DNA from: Nevskia soli DSM 19509
GTDB lineage: Bacteria; Pseudomonadota; Gammaproteobacteria; Nevskiales; Nevskiaceae
NCBI RefSeq assembly: GCF_000711955.1
Contig: NZ_JONR01000037.1
Span: 1 to 49,588, forward strand
Reading direction: 5' to 3'
DNA length: 49,588 nucleotides
Notes under the pieces: generated by a model
The model's input: only the letters and a program-made list of their open reading frames with translations
Database searches by the model: none
Told to the model about the DNA's origin: nothing
Part shown: positions 16,027 through 25,043 of the stretch, one piece after another
Position numbering within the stretch: the stretch's first letter is position 1
Layout of the letters: each line of letters starts with the position of its first letter
Made by a program: the position numbers and the translations under genes

Positions 16027-17601
16027 ATGAAAATGCTTTCCCGTACCAACCCTCTCACCAGCACGGCGCGCGTGCTGCTGTTCGCCGCGGTTGCGGCGTT
16101 CGGCAACATGGCCATGGCTGATGACGCACCTGCCGCGCCCGCAGCCTCGGCTCCCGCCGCCGCCGCACCTGCTGCACCCGCAGCCGCTCCGGCCGATGCG
16201 GCTGCCGCCACCGCTGCGCCTGCCGATGCCGCGGCCGCCGCCCCCACGCCGAAGTGCGGCGACAAGGGCTTCGACTGCAACAAGGGCGACGTGGCGTGGA
16301 TGATGACCTCCACCGCCTTCGTGTTGTTCATGACCGTGCCAGGCCTGGCCCTGTTCTACATGGGCATGGTCCGCACCAAGAACGCCCTCTCCACCACGAT
16401 GCAGAGCTTCGCGATTTTCTGCGTCATCTCGGTGCTGTGGGTGGTCTACGGCTACAGCCTGGCGTTCACCGCGGGGCACGACGGCCACTGGTATCAACCC
16501 TTCATCGGGTCGCTCGACAAGCTGTTCATGGCCGGGGATGACCCCACCACGGCAGTCGCCGCGACCTTCAGCAAGGGCCAGTACCTGCCGGACTACGTGT
16601 ACTGCATGTTCCAGCTGACCTTCGCCGCCATCACCGTGGCCCTGATCTCCGGCGGCTACGCCGAGCGCTTCAAGTTCAGCGCGATGATCATCTTCAGCAT
16701 CCTGTGGTTCACCTTCGCCTACCTGCCGGTCTGCCACATGGTCTGGTACTGGGACGGCCCGGATGCCTACACCGATGCCGCCGCAGCGGCCACCGCCAAC
16801 AGTCACGCCGGCTTCATCTTCAACAAGGGCGCGCTGGACTTCGCCGGCGGTACCGTGGTGCACATCAACTCCGGCATCGCGGCGCTGGTCTGCGCCATCC
16901 TGCTGGGCAAGCGCGTCGGCCTGGGCAAGACCCACATGGCTCCGCACAGCGTGACGATGACCGCCATCGGCACCGGCATGCTGTGGATGGGCTGGTTCGG
17001 CTTCAACGCCGGTTCCGCCCTGGAAGCCACCGGCGCCGCCGGCCTGGCCTTCTTCAACACGCTGTTCGGTACCGCCGTGGCCGGTTGCGCCTGGGCGTTG
17101 ACCGAATGGGTGCTGAAGGGCAAGCCCAGCCTGCTCGGCATCTGCTCCGGCATCGTCGCGGGCCTGGTGGCCATCACCCCGGCCGCCGGCTACGTCGGCC
17201 CGATGGGCGCGCTGGTTGTCTGCGCCGTCGCCGGTGTGGTCTGCCTGCTCGCCTCGACCAAGGTCAAGGCCATGCTCGGCTACGACGACGCCCTCGATAC
17301 CTTCGGCGTGCATTGCGTCGGCGGCATCATCGGCTCCATCGGCACCGGCATCTTCGCCAACCCGAAGTTCGGTGGCCAGGGCGTGTATGACTACGTCGCC
17401 AACAAGACCGCCGATTTCGATGCCACTGCGCAGATCATCTCGCAGCTGTGGGACATCGGCATCACGCTGGTCTGGTCGGGCGGTGTTGCCCTGGTGGTGC
17501 TGCTGCTCCTGAAGTACACCATCGGCATCCGTTCCAGCGACGCGGACCAGGAAGAAGGTCTGGATCTGGCCGATCACGGCGAGAAGGCTTACAACTACTA
17601 A
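16027..17601 (+). CDS. amtB: ammonium transporter AmtB
   Basis: A 524-residue inner-membrane channel for ammonium. It starts with a signal peptide (to about residue 31, ending MAMA), followed by an unusually long low-complexity Ala/Pro linker (about residues 33-75) before the barrel of 11 helices. WMMTSTAFVLFMTVPGLALF is the first helix. The pore twin histidines are visible in GGTVVHINSG and GVHCVGGIIGSIGTG. The C-terminal tail DQEEGLDLADHGEKAYNY is the segment known to contact PII. It directly follows glnK, with a good ribosome-binding site (aggag). Confidence 0.95.
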   Translation: MKMLSRTNPLTSTARVLLFAAVAAFGNMAMADDAPAAPAASAPAAAAPAAPAAAPADAAAATAAPADAAAAAPTPKCGDKGFDCNKGDVAWMMTSTAFVLFMTVPGLALFYMGMVRTKNALSTTMQSFAIFCVISVLWVVYGYSLAFTAGHDGHWYQPFIGSLDKLFMAGDDPTTAVAATFSKGQYLPDYVYCMFQLTFAAITVALISGGYAERFKFSAMIIFSILWFTFAYLPVCHMVWYWDGPDAYTDAAAAATANSHAGFIFNKGALDFAGGTVVHINSGIAALVCAILLGKRVGLGKTHMAPHSVTMTAIGTGMLWMGWFGFNAGSALEATGAAGLAFFNTLFGTAVAGCAWALTEWVLKGKPSLLGICSGIVAGLVAITPAAGYVGPMGALVVCAVAGVVCLLASTKVKAMLGYDDALDTFGVHCVGGIIGSIGTGIFANPKFGGQGVYDYVANKTADFDATAQIISQLWDIGITLVWSGGVALVVLLLLKYTIGIRSSDADQEEGLDLADHGEKAYNY

Positions 17602-17642
17602 AGCTTCTCGCGACATACCCTTTCCTAACAGGGGTTGTAACC

Positions 17643-17675
17643 TGGGCGGGCCGGCAACGGCCCGCCCATTTTTTT
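17643..17675 (+). terminator. rho-independent terminator of glnK-amtB
   Basis: An 11-bp stem tgggcgggccg/cggcccgccca with the loop gcaa is followed by seven T residues. It begins 42 bases after the amtB stop. Confidence 0.95.
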
Positions 17676-17729
17676 GGGCTTTACGCAAAGATTGCAAAAG
17701 CCTCAGTCTCCGATTGCTGCGGTGGTCCC

Positions 17730-17767
17730 TCCCTCGATACGTGCCGCTTCGCGGCACTATTCGGGAC
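17730..17767 (+). repeat. REP-like palindrome, copy 2
   Basis: The bases tccctcgata, hairpin gtgccgc-ttc-gcggcac and tattcgggac repeat the plan of the element at 13565-13600, in opposite orientation. The arms of the two hairpins differ but remain self-complementary, the sign of a structured repeat. The rest of the amtB to glnB interval (17602-18033) holds the terminator, this repeat, a palindrome and a promoter candidate, and no gene. Confidence 0.7.
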
Positions 17768-17950
17768 GGTCGAAGAAGCAAGGTGGTTGCGCAAAACACC
17801 CGGGACGAACGGAGTGTGTGTTTGGGGCTGATTTTCACAGACCGGTCGGCCCGGTTCTTGAACAGTAAATCCCCGTAGCCAGCTTCAACTCCCTCAAGCG
17901 CCAGAACCCTGCCGCACCCCAAGCAGGACAAGGACGCTTATTTCAACAGT

Positions 17951-17968
17951 CCCGACATGGATGTCGGG
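17951..17968. repeat. perfect palindrome cccgacat/atgtcggg
   Basis: Two eight-base arms with two bases between them lie immediately upstream of a candidate promoter for the second PII gene. It may be an operator or a small hairpin. No known regulator motif is recognised. Confidence 0.45.
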
Positions 17969-17973
17969 CTATC

Positions 17974-18001
17974 TTGGACAGGATGTTCACAGTGCTAGAC
18001 T
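17974..18001 (+). promoter_or_regulatory. candidate sigma-70 promoter of the second PII gene
   Basis: TTGGAC (17974-17979) and TAGACT (17996-18001) are separated by 16 bases, about 33 bases before the ATG at 18034. No sigma-54 element was seen here, unlike glnK. This suggests constitutive expression of this PII copy. Confidence 0.4.
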
Positions 18002-18033
18002 TCAAGGAACAAGTTTCCGATGGAAATAAAATC

Positions 18034-18372
18034 ATGAAAATGCTGATTGCGATCATCAAGCCGTTCCGTCTCGATGCGGTGCGCGAAGCCCTGGCCGACG
18101 CCGGGGTGCAGGGCATGACGGTTACCGAAGTGCGCGGGTTCGGCCGCCAGAAGGGCCATACCGAGCTGTACCGCGGCGCCGAATACACGGTCGACCTGTT
18201 GCCGAAGATCAAGCTCGAAGTGGCGCTGGCGCCGGACACGGTGGACAAGGCGATCGACGCCATCCAGAAGGCGGCCAAGACCGGCCAGATCGGCGACGGC
18301 AAGATTTTCGTTTACGATCTGAACCAGGCGGTGCGCATCCGCACCGGCGAGTCCGGCGTCGGCGCGGTCTGA
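18034..18372 (+). CDS. glnB: second nitrogen regulatory protein PII (GlnB-like)
   Basis: A 112-residue PII protein, exactly as long as GlnK at 15681 and clearly paralogous. It has LIAIIKPFRLDAVREAL, the T-loop GHTELYRGAEYTVDL with Y51, and GDGKIFVYDLNQAVRIRTGE. It senses 2-oxoglutarate and adenylate charge, and as GlnB would act on the glutamine synthetase adenylyltransferase and NtrB. The frame stays open for 20 codons upstream, but the ATG at 18034 matches the family start. It lies outside the glnK-amtB terminator with its own likely promoter. The glnB symbol rests on that separation and is less certain than the family. Confidence 0.85.
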   Translation: MKMLIAIIKPFRLDAVREALADAGVQGMTVTEVRGFGRQKGHTELYRGAEYTVDLLPKIKLEVALAPDTVDKAIDAIQKAAKTGQIGDGKIFVYDLNQAVRIRTGESGVGAV

Positions 18373-18424
18373 ACCGCGGGGTCGCGCCCGGAGCCAAGGG
18401 ATAAATAGGAGAACGGGGAGTCTC

Positions 18425-18835
18425 ATGCGAACCACACCAGGGATGGGATTGGCCGGTCTGGCGGCCGCGTCGCTGTTTTTCTGCGCCGTGGCCGGCGCCG
18501 ACACCAAGCTGTACCGTTGGGTCGACAAGGACGGTCATGTGCACTATGGCGACCAGCCGGCGCCCAATGCCAAGACGGTGAATCCGAAGGTTCCCGGCAG
18601 CGAGGATGCGCAGGATGCCGCTGACGCGGCGGCCAAGGCCGCCGCCGACAAACAGGCGGCGGACTGCAAGAGCAAGAACGACGAGCTGGCCCGCTACAAG
18701 AGCGCCACCAGCATCACCGAGACCGACGCCCTGGGCAACAGCAAGGACTACACCGCCGAACAGCGCGATCAGCTGGTCGCCAGGACGCAGAAATACGTCA
18801 ACGACCACTGCGGCGGCACGCCCCCCGGCGGCTGA
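18425..18835 (+). CDS. DUF4124 domain-containing periplasmic protein
   Basis: A 136-residue secreted protein with signal peptide (about residues 1-25, ending VAGA). The DUF4124 motif follows directly: KLYRWVDKDGHVHYGDQPA, a small beta structure of unknown function common in gammaproteobacterial envelopes. After it comes an Ala/Lys-rich helical stretch (about residues 60-80) with a lone Cys near residue 80 and another near the C-terminus (NDHCGG), which could form a disulphide. A ribosome-binding site (ggagaacgggga) precedes the ATG. It is near glnB but has no evident link to nitrogen control. Confidence 0.8.
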   Translation: MRTTPGMGLAGLAAASLFFCAVAGADTKLYRWVDKDGHVHYGDQPAPNAKTVNPKVPGSEDAQDAADAAAKAAADKQAADCKSKNDELARYKSATSITETDALGNSKDYTAEQRDQLVARTQKYVNDHCGGTPPGG

Positions 18836-18871
18836 GGCGGGCCCGGCGTCACCAGACTGAACCACCGGGTT

Positions 18872-18895
18872 CCCTCGCCCCTGGAGGGGTGAGGG
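18872..18895. terminator. GC-rich hairpin between convergent genes
   Basis: The arms ccctcgcccct and aggggtgaggg pair with one G-U pair and a two-base loop, between the DUF4124 gene and speE. There is no long U-run, so it may act as a bidirectional but weak terminator. Confidence 0.4.
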
Positions 18896-18925
18896 GACGA
18901 AGTCTACAAATCCTTCCCGCGGTCT

Positions 18926-19780
18926 TTACAGCGCCAGCGCCTGCTTGACGAAGTTCGGCAGCGCGAACGCCGCGTGGTGCGTTTCCACGTTGTAGAACTT
19001 GGTGCCCAGCGCGGCGATGGCGGCCTCGTCCAGGCGCTGCGCCAGCGGGCCGGCGGTCTTCTGCGCCACCGAGGCGGACCACCAGCCGGACGGGTAGATC
19101 GGCTGCGGGAAGTGCAGCATGCGGGTCTGGGCGAAGCCGGCGTCGCGCATGAAATGGTGCATTTCGGCGATCAGCTCCAGGTGCAGCAGGGGCGATTCCG
19201 ACTGCTGCACCAGCATGCCGCCCGGGCGCAGGGCCTTGAGGCAATCCACATAGAACTTGCGGCCGAACAGGCCTTCCGCCGGCCCCACCGGGTCGGTGGA
19301 GTCGATGATGATCAGATCCAGGCTTTCGGGCGCCACTTCCTTCATCCAGGCGATGCCGTCGCCGAAGAACAGGGTGGCGCGCGGGTCGCCGTTGGCCACG
19401 CACAGCTCGGGGAAATACTGCTCGGACAGGCGGGTGACGCGCTCGTCGATCTCCACCTGCACCGCACGCTGCACTTCCGGGTGCTTCAGCACCTCGCGCA
19501 GGGTGCCGCAGTCGCCACCGCCCACCACCACCACGTCGCGCGGGCTGGGGTGGGAGTTGAGCATCGGGTGCGACATCATCTCGTGGTAGAGGAAATTGTC
19601 GCGGGTCGAGACCATGGTGCAGCCGTCGATGGTCATCAGGTAGCCGAAGGTTTCGGTCCGGTAGATCTCGATTTTCTGGTAGGGGGTCTGCTCGGCATGT
19701 ACGCGCTCGCCCAGCTTGAGCGAAAATGCCGTCCCGGTCTGGTCGACGGGCTCGGTGAACCAGCTGTTATCGAGGGACAT
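18926..19780 (-). CDS. speE: spermidine synthase (polyamine aminopropyltransferase)
   Basis: A 284-residue cytoplasmic enzyme that transfers an aminopropyl group from decarboxylated S-adenosylmethionine to putrescine. The N-terminal strand domain carries YQKIEIYRTETFGYLMTIDG. The Rossmann core has VVVVGGGDCGTLREVLKHPE and VEIDERVTRLSEQYFPEL, and the catalytic Asp lies in IIIDSTDPVGPAEGLF. Length is normal. It is divergent from speA across only 52 bases, so the two polyamine genes may share one control region. The product pair makes agmatine and spermidine. Confidence 0.95.
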   Translation of the reverse strand: MSLDNSWFTEPVDQTGTAFSLKLGERVHAEQTPYQKIEIYRTETFGYLMTIDGCTMVSTRDNFLYHEMMSHPMLNSHPSPRDVVVVGGGDCGTLREVLKHPEVQRAVQVEIDERVTRLSEQYFPELCVANGDPRATLFFGDGIAWMKEVAPESLDLIIIDSTDPVGPAEGLFGRKFYVDCLKALRPGGMLVQQSESPLLHLELIAEMHHFMRDAGFAQTRMLHFPQPIYPSGWWSASVAQKTAGPLAQRLDEAAIAALGTKFYNVETHHAAFALPNFVKQALAL

Positions 19781-19832
19781 GCGGAGCGCTCCTGGTCATA
19801 CGGCCGTATTGAGCCGCGCAGTATAAAGGCGA

Positions 19833-21743
19833 ATGGTTACGAAAATGAGTAGCGACGGCATGAAACAGGCTAATTGGACCCCTCAGGACGCCTCCGAGCT
19901 GTACAACATCCCGCAATGGGGCGAGGGCTATTTCGGCGTCGGGCCGGACGGCCACCTGCGCGTGCGGCCATACCGTGAGCGCTCCCCGGTGGAAATCGAC
20001 CTGTACGAGCTGGCCCAGCGCCTGCCGCGCGAGGGCCTGGAACTGCCGGTGCTGGTGCGCTTCACCGACATCCTGCACGACCGCGTCGACGCCCTCACCG
20101 GGGCCTTCGCCGAGGTTATCGCCGAATACGACTACCGCGGCGCCTATACCGCCGTCTATCCGATCAAGGTCAACCAGCAGCGCGACGTGGTCGAGGCCAT
20201 CGTGCGCCACGGCGGCAAGCGCGTCGGCCTGGAGGCCGGCAGCAAGCCCGAGCTGGCGGCGGTGCTGGGCGTGGCCCCGGCCGGCAGCGTCATCGTCTGC
20301 AACGGCTACAAGGATCGCGGCTATGTGCGCCGTGCCCTGATCGGCCAGAAACTCGGCCACCGCGTCTACATCGTGGTGGAGAAGCCGGGCGAGTTGGCCC
20401 TGGTGCTGGAAGAGGCGAAGATCCTCGACGTGACGCCGCTGATCGGCCTGCGCGTGCGCCTGGCCTCGATCGGCGCCGGCAAGTGGCAGAACACCGGCGG
20501 CGAGAAGTCCAAGTTCGGCCTGTCCTGCACCCAGGTGCTGGAATCGCTGGAGCTGCTGCGCCAGGCCGGCGCGCTCGACGCCCTGCGCATGATCCACTTC
20601 CACCTCGGCTCGCAGATCGCCAACGTGCAGGACATCCAGCGCGGCATGCGCGAGGCCGCGCGCTTCTACGCCGAGCTGCGCGCCCTCGGTGCGCCGATCG
20701 ACACGGTGGACGTGGGCGGCGGCCTCGGCGTGGACTACGAGGGCACCCGCTCGCGCTCCTCCTGCTCGATGAACTACAGCCAGCGCGAATACGCCCGCAA
20801 CATCATCCGCACCCTGCAGGAAGTCTGCACCGAAAGCGGCCAGCCGGAGCCCAACCTGATCAGCGAATCCGGCCGTGCGCTCACCGCGCATCATGCCGTG
20901 CTGGTCACCGGCGTCATCGACCATGAGGCGGCGCCGGTGACCACGCCGCCGGCACCCGGGAAGGACGAGCCGGGCATCCTGCACGAGCTGCATGAGCTGC
21001 TGGCCGAGGTCGCCACGCGCGGCCCGCTGGAATGCCTGCACGATGCGGTAACCTTCCTCGGCGAGGCGCAGTCGCAGTACACCCACGGCCTGCTCAGCCT
21101 GACCCAGCGCGCCTCCGCCGAGCAGACCTACTTCGCCGTGTGCCGCGCCGTGGTGCCGCGGCTCGACGCCGGCATCCGCGCCCACCGCGAGGCGCTGGAC
21201 GAGCTGCGCGAGAAGCTGGCGGACAAGTACTTCTGCAACTTCTCCGTGTTCCAGTCCGTGCCGGACGCCTGGGCCATCGACCAGGTGTTTCCGATCCTGC
21301 CGATCCACCGCCTCGACGAGCGCCCTGATCTGCGCGCCACCCTGTGCGACCTGACCTGCGACTCCGATGGCCGCATCGACCACTACGTCGACCGCGGCGG
21401 CCTCGAGCCCACGCTGCCGGCGCACGCGCTGGAGGCGGGCAAGCCGTACCTGCTGGGCTTCTTCATGGTCGGGGCCTACCAGGAAATCCTCGGCGACATG
21501 CACAACCTGTTCGGCGACACCAACGCCGTCAACGTGGTCATCGACGGCGATGCCTGGAAGCTGGAAGGCGCCGAGCATGGCGACCGCACCGACGAGCTGC
21601 TGCGCTACGTCCACTTCGCCCCCGAAGAACTGGCCCAGGCCTACCGCAAGAAATTCGCGGGAAGCGACATGCCGGCGGCGCAGCGCGCGGCGCTGCTGGC
21701 GGAACTGGAAGCGGGACTGTCGGGGTACACCTACCTGTCGTAA
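19833..21743 (+). CDS. speA: biosynthetic arginine decarboxylase
   Basis: A 636-residue PLP enzyme converting arginine to agmatine, the first step of the alternative putrescine route. The PLP lysine is K112 in YPIKVNQQRDVVEAI. FGLSCTQVLESLELL, IHFHLGSQIANVQDI, VDVGGGLGVDYEGTRS and the C-terminal GAYQEILGDMHNLFGDTNAV are typical SpeA blocks. Length matches the family. The ATG at 19833 is used, although an ATG four codons later is equally possible. It is divergent from speE. A mobile-element copy lies about 250 bases beyond its stop. Confidence 0.95.
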   Translation: MVTKMSSDGMKQANWTPQDASELYNIPQWGEGYFGVGPDGHLRVRPYRERSPVEIDLYELAQRLPREGLELPVLVRFTDILHDRVDALTGAFAEVIAEYDYRGAYTAVYPIKVNQQRDVVEAIVRHGGKRVGLEAGSKPELAAVLGVAPAGSVIVCNGYKDRGYVRRALIGQKLGHRVYIVVEKPGELALVLEEAKILDVTPLIGLRVRLASIGAGKWQNTGGEKSKFGLSCTQVLESLELLRQAGALDALRMIHFHLGSQIANVQDIQRGMREAARFYAELRALGAPIDTVDVGGGLGVDYEGTRSRSSCSMNYSQREYARNIIRTLQEVCTESGQPEPNLISESGRALTAHHAVLVTGVIDHEAAPVTTPPAPGKDEPGILHELHELLAEVATRGPLECLHDAVTFLGEAQSQYTHGLLSLTQRASAEQTYFAVCRAVVPRLDAGIRAHREALDELREKLADKYFCNFSVFQSVPDAWAIDQVFPILPIHRLDERPDLRATLCDLTCDSDGRIDHYVDRGGLEPTLPAHALEAGKPYLLGFFMVGAYQEILGDMHNLFGDTNAVNVVIDGDAWKLEGAEHGDRTDELLRYVHFAPEELAQAYRKKFAGSDMPAAQRAALLAELEAGLSGYTYLS

Positions 21744-21991
21744 GCCGTAGGGTTCTTCCAGGCGCATGCGGCACCGGACCGCCCTGCGGAACATTCGTGT
21801 TGCCCGGCCGGGCCGCCGTGGATGCCTTCGTGTCCGAACCTGCTGAAAACGGCCCTCGCAGATGGCCGCTTCGAAGAAGCGGATGTGATGCCCGCGATGC
21901 CGGATCAAAAAGCCCGCCCCGGGCATTGGCTTCGAGGCGGCGAATTCGGCCCGTCCGCTCGCTGCCTCCGCCGCCCGATAGAGGGTTTACC

Positions 21992-22264
21992 CTAAGAGCC
22001 TGTAACAGAATGAATCGCACCTGCGTTGCAGTCCAAAATCGCGTCAGGCAAGGCGGAGGGGTGAGCCATGGTGATTCCATGGCTCAGCCTGACAACGCGG
22101 CATGGCGCGATTTTGGGCGCAACCCTCCGGGACGGGGCCATTTTTGCGCAGTGCTGCGCCGGCCAGAGCGCACCATGGAATCACCATGCCGCACTCTGTC
22201 CGACTTGCACTGCGCAAAAATGACCGCCGTCGCAGGCGCGATTCATTCTGTTACAGGCTCTTAG
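21992..22264. mobile_element. MITE-like palindromic element with 27-bp terminal inverted repeats
   Basis: A 273-base element with no reading frame of its own. Its ends, 21992-22018 and 22238-22264, are perfect 27-bp inverted repeats beginning ctaagagcctgtaacag. Further paired arms lie inside: 22033-22043 with 22106-22116, 22043-22049 with 22087-22093, 22062-22071 with 22077-22086, 22070-22082 with 22173-22185, and 22139-22151 with 22210-22222. A second copy's right end is at 1-81. Such an element would be moved in trans by a transposase coded elsewhere. The 21744-21991 stretch before it shows nothing recognisable. Confidence 0.85.
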
Positions 22265-22382
22265 TCCCTCGACAGGCCATGCCGGCATTGTTTGCTGCTA
22301 CCATGAATCCAGCGGCATAAAACGATAGTCGCGGTCTGCGTCGTCAAGGCGGGGCCGGCGCGGCGGATTCCGGAGGAGGCCC

Positions 22383-25043
22383 ATGAGGCGCGAGAATCCC
22401 TATTTTGGATTCAAGAAGGATCGGGCGAAAACCTACGCACTGTGGGAACGGTTCAATTCCGGCCTGGTTGCGGTGGAAGAGCTTCATGATCCCTATGAGC
22501 GTTTGCTGATCGAGGATTGGCACCGTTGTGCCCGGCTGGGCCTGGACGTGCACAAGAAGGTCGGCGAGCGCCTCGGCGACGAGGAACTGCTTGCGCACCT
22601 GGAAGGTGGGCGCCAGTTGCTCGATGTCGCCCGTCCGGTAATCGACCGCATCGGCGGCTGCCTCAGCGACGTGCCGGGCATTCTCATCCTGGCCGATAGC
22701 AGTGGTTTGATCCTGCACATCGCCGGGGACAAGGAAGTGCGGGTGCTGGCGGCGGAGCGTTCCGGCATCGTCGAGGGCTCCTGCTGGTCGGAGTCGGTGG
22801 CCGGTACCAACGGCGTGGGCACGGCATTGAGCAAGCGCCGGCCGGTGCATGTCTACTCGGCCGAGCACTATTGCGAAGGCTGGCATGCCTGGACCTGCGC
22901 CGCCACGCCGATCCTGGCGCCGGGAGGCAAGCTGTGCGGGGCCATCGACTTCACCACGACCGACAAGAACTATCGCGACCAGGCCATGGCCCTGACCTGC
23001 TCCCTGGCCAACGCCATCCAGGCCGATCTGCAACTGGTGTTCCAGCTGGAGCGGAATTTCCTGCTGCAGCACTACCAGAAATTCGAACGGCGCAACGCCA
23101 CCGAGAGCCTGATATGCGTGGATGGACGCGGCCGCCTGGTTCGCAGCAGTTCGGCTAGCGCCGGCCGCAGGTTTGCCGAACTGGGCGCACAGGGAATGGC
23201 CGGCTCGCCGATGGTGCGCGACATGATTCCGGTCATCATGCCCGACAATGGCCGGCGCGCCGGCACCATCTACGTCGTCGGCGATCTGCGTGGTGCCGTG
23301 GAGCCCGGCAGCCGCGCGGCGCCGGAATCGGCGATGCCGCGGACAGCCGCCCGGGCTCGCAGGAGCCCGCCGAGGACCGCTCCCCTGGAGGCGCCGCCCT
23401 CGGCCGCCGCCGAGGGTCTGGCGCGGGCGGAAGCGAACGAAGCCCTGGCCGAACACCAGATCATCTTCGACAACGCCATCGTCGGCATCTGCCAGACGCG
23501 GCAGCGAATCATCGTCCGCTGCAACCAGCGCTTCGAGGAAATGTTCGGCTACTCGCCCGGTGAGCTGACCAACCAGTCCATACGCATCCTCTATCCTTCG
23601 TCGGAATCCTTCGACCAGATCGGGCAGAGCGGCTACGAGCACCTGCAGACCCATCACACCTACTCCGACGAGCGGGTGATGCGGCGCAGGGACGGAGCGC
23701 TGTTCTGGTGCAATGTCGCCGGCAAGACGCTGGACCCGGCCAATCCCGCGCGCAACGCCATCTGGATATTCCAGGACATCTCCAAGCGCAAGCGCGCCGA
23801 GGAGGCCTTGCAGCGCGCGCACGAGCGGTTGGAGCTGAGAGTGCAGGAGCGCACGGCCGAGCTGCGCCAGGCCTACGACACGCTGCGGGCGGAGATGGAG
23901 ATGCGCCAGGTGGCGGAACAGGCATTGATCGCCAGCCGCGAGAAGTATCGCGTGCTGTTCGAGACCTTCCCCATCGGCCTGTCCATCACCGACGAGCAGG
24001 GCGACGTCATCGAGATCAACCGCTCGCTCAGCCGCATGACCTCGCAGGCAACCCAGGCGGCGCTGACGCGGGATCTGAAGATCGCCGGCGCCTGCGTCAT
24101 CAACCCCGACGGGACTCCGCAGGCGCGCGAGCAGCTGCCGAGCTTCCGCGCACTGCGCGAGCAACGGGCGGTGCACGACGCCGAACTGGGCGTGCGCTAC
24201 GCCAGCGGAAAAGTGCGTTGGTTCAACGTCACCGCGGCGCCGATCCCGGTCAAGGGATACGGGGTGGTCATTGCGCATACCGAAATCACCGGGCGCAAAC
24301 GCAGCGAGGAACTGGAACGCCAGCAGCGCTCCGACCTGGCGCGCGTGTCGCGCCTCAATACCATGGGCGAGATGGCCGCGGCCCTGGCGCACGAGCTCGG
24401 CCAGCCGCTCAGCTCGACCCTGAATTATCTGCACGGCTGCCAGCTTCGCCTGGACGATGGGCAATACGACAAGGAGCTGTTCCGCTCGGCAATCTCCCAG
24501 GCCATCCACCATGCCGAGCAGGCCGGCGGCATCGTCAAGCACATCCGGCAGTTCGTACGGCGGCATGAGCCTGAAACGGTCCTCACCGACATCAATGCGC
24601 TGATCCGGGAGATGGCGGCATTCCTGGAATTCGAGCTGCACGAATACGGCACGGGCCTGCGCCTCTCGCTCGCCGAGGGACTGCCGGCCGTATTGCTCGA
24701 TCCCCTTGAGATCAAGCAGGTGATCGTCAACCTGATCAAGAACGGCATCGACGCCATGTCCGAACTGCCGAAGGAGCAGCGCCTGCTCGAGGTGTCCACC
24801 CGACCCAAGGGGCGGCAGTGGGTCGAAGTCGAGGTTGCCGATCGCGGCCCGGGCATCACCACCAAGGACTCCACCCACATCTTCGACGCCTTCTTCACCA
24901 CCAAGCACAATGGTCTCGGCCTTGGGCTGGCGATCTGCCGCACCATCGTCGAATCCCACGGCGGGCGCATTACCGCGGCTCGAAACGTCCACGGCGGAGC
25001 CACCTTCAGCTTCCGGCTGCCGATCAGGACGGGCGCTTCATGA
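22383..25043 (+). CDS. hybrid-domain sensor histidine kinase: AcoR-type GAF, two PAS, HisKA, HATPase
   Basis: An 886-residue kinase, apparently soluble since no membrane segment is seen. Residues 1-225 look like the sensor part of AcoR/AcxR activators, with WHRCARLGLD, then CWSESVAGTNGVGTAL (about 134-149), AEHYCEGWHAWTCAATPI and GAIDF. A variable linker (about 310-350) leads to PAS1 (354-472), a coiled coil (475-515), PAS2 (516-642) and the dimerisation helix with phospho-acceptor H670 in AALAHELGQPLSS. The ATPase domain has VNLIKNGIDAM, DRGPGI and GLGLGLAI. The ribosome-binding site ggaggaggccc precedes the ATG. It overlaps the response regulator by ATGA. Its position before ketone-carboxylase genes suggests it senses a ketone or alcohol. 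Confidence 0.9.
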   Translation: MRRENPYFGFKKDRAKTYALWERFNSGLVAVEELHDPYERLLIEDWHRCARLGLDVHKKVGERLGDEELLAHLEGGRQLLDVARPVIDRIGGCLSDVPGILILADSSGLILHIAGDKEVRVLAAERSGIVEGSCWSESVAGTNGVGTALSKRRPVHVYSAEHYCEGWHAWTCAATPILAPGGKLCGAIDFTTTDKNYRDQAMALTCSLANAIQADLQLVFQLERNFLLQHYQKFERRNATESLICVDGRGRLVRSSSASAGRRFAELGAQGMAGSPMVRDMIPVIMPDNGRRAGTIYVVGDLRGAVEPGSRAAPESAMPRTAARARRSPPRTAPLEAPPSAAAEGLARAEANEALAEHQIIFDNAIVGICQTRQRIIVRCNQRFEEMFGYSPGELTNQSIRILYPSSESFDQIGQSGYEHLQTHHTYSDERVMRRRDGALFWCNVAGKTLDPANPARNAIWIFQDISKRKRAEEALQRAHERLELRVQERTAELRQAYDTLRAEMEMRQVAEQALIASREKYRVLFETFPIGLSITDEQGDVIEINRSLSRMTSQATQAALTRDLKIAGACVINPDGTPQAREQLPSFRALREQRAVHDAELGVRYASGKVRWFNVTAAPIPVKGYGVVIAHTEITGRKRSEELERQQRSDLARVSRLNTMGEMAAALAHELGQPLSSTLNYLHGCQLRLDDGQYDKELFRSAISQAIHHAEQAGGIVKHIRQFVRRHEPETVLTDINALIREMAAFLEFELHEYGTGLRLSLAEGLPAVLLDPLEIKQVIVNLIKNGIDAMSELPKEQRLLEVSTRPKGRQWVEVEVADRGPGITTKDSTHIFDAFFTTKHNGLGLGLAICRTIVESHGGRITAARNVHGGATFSFRLPIRTGAS

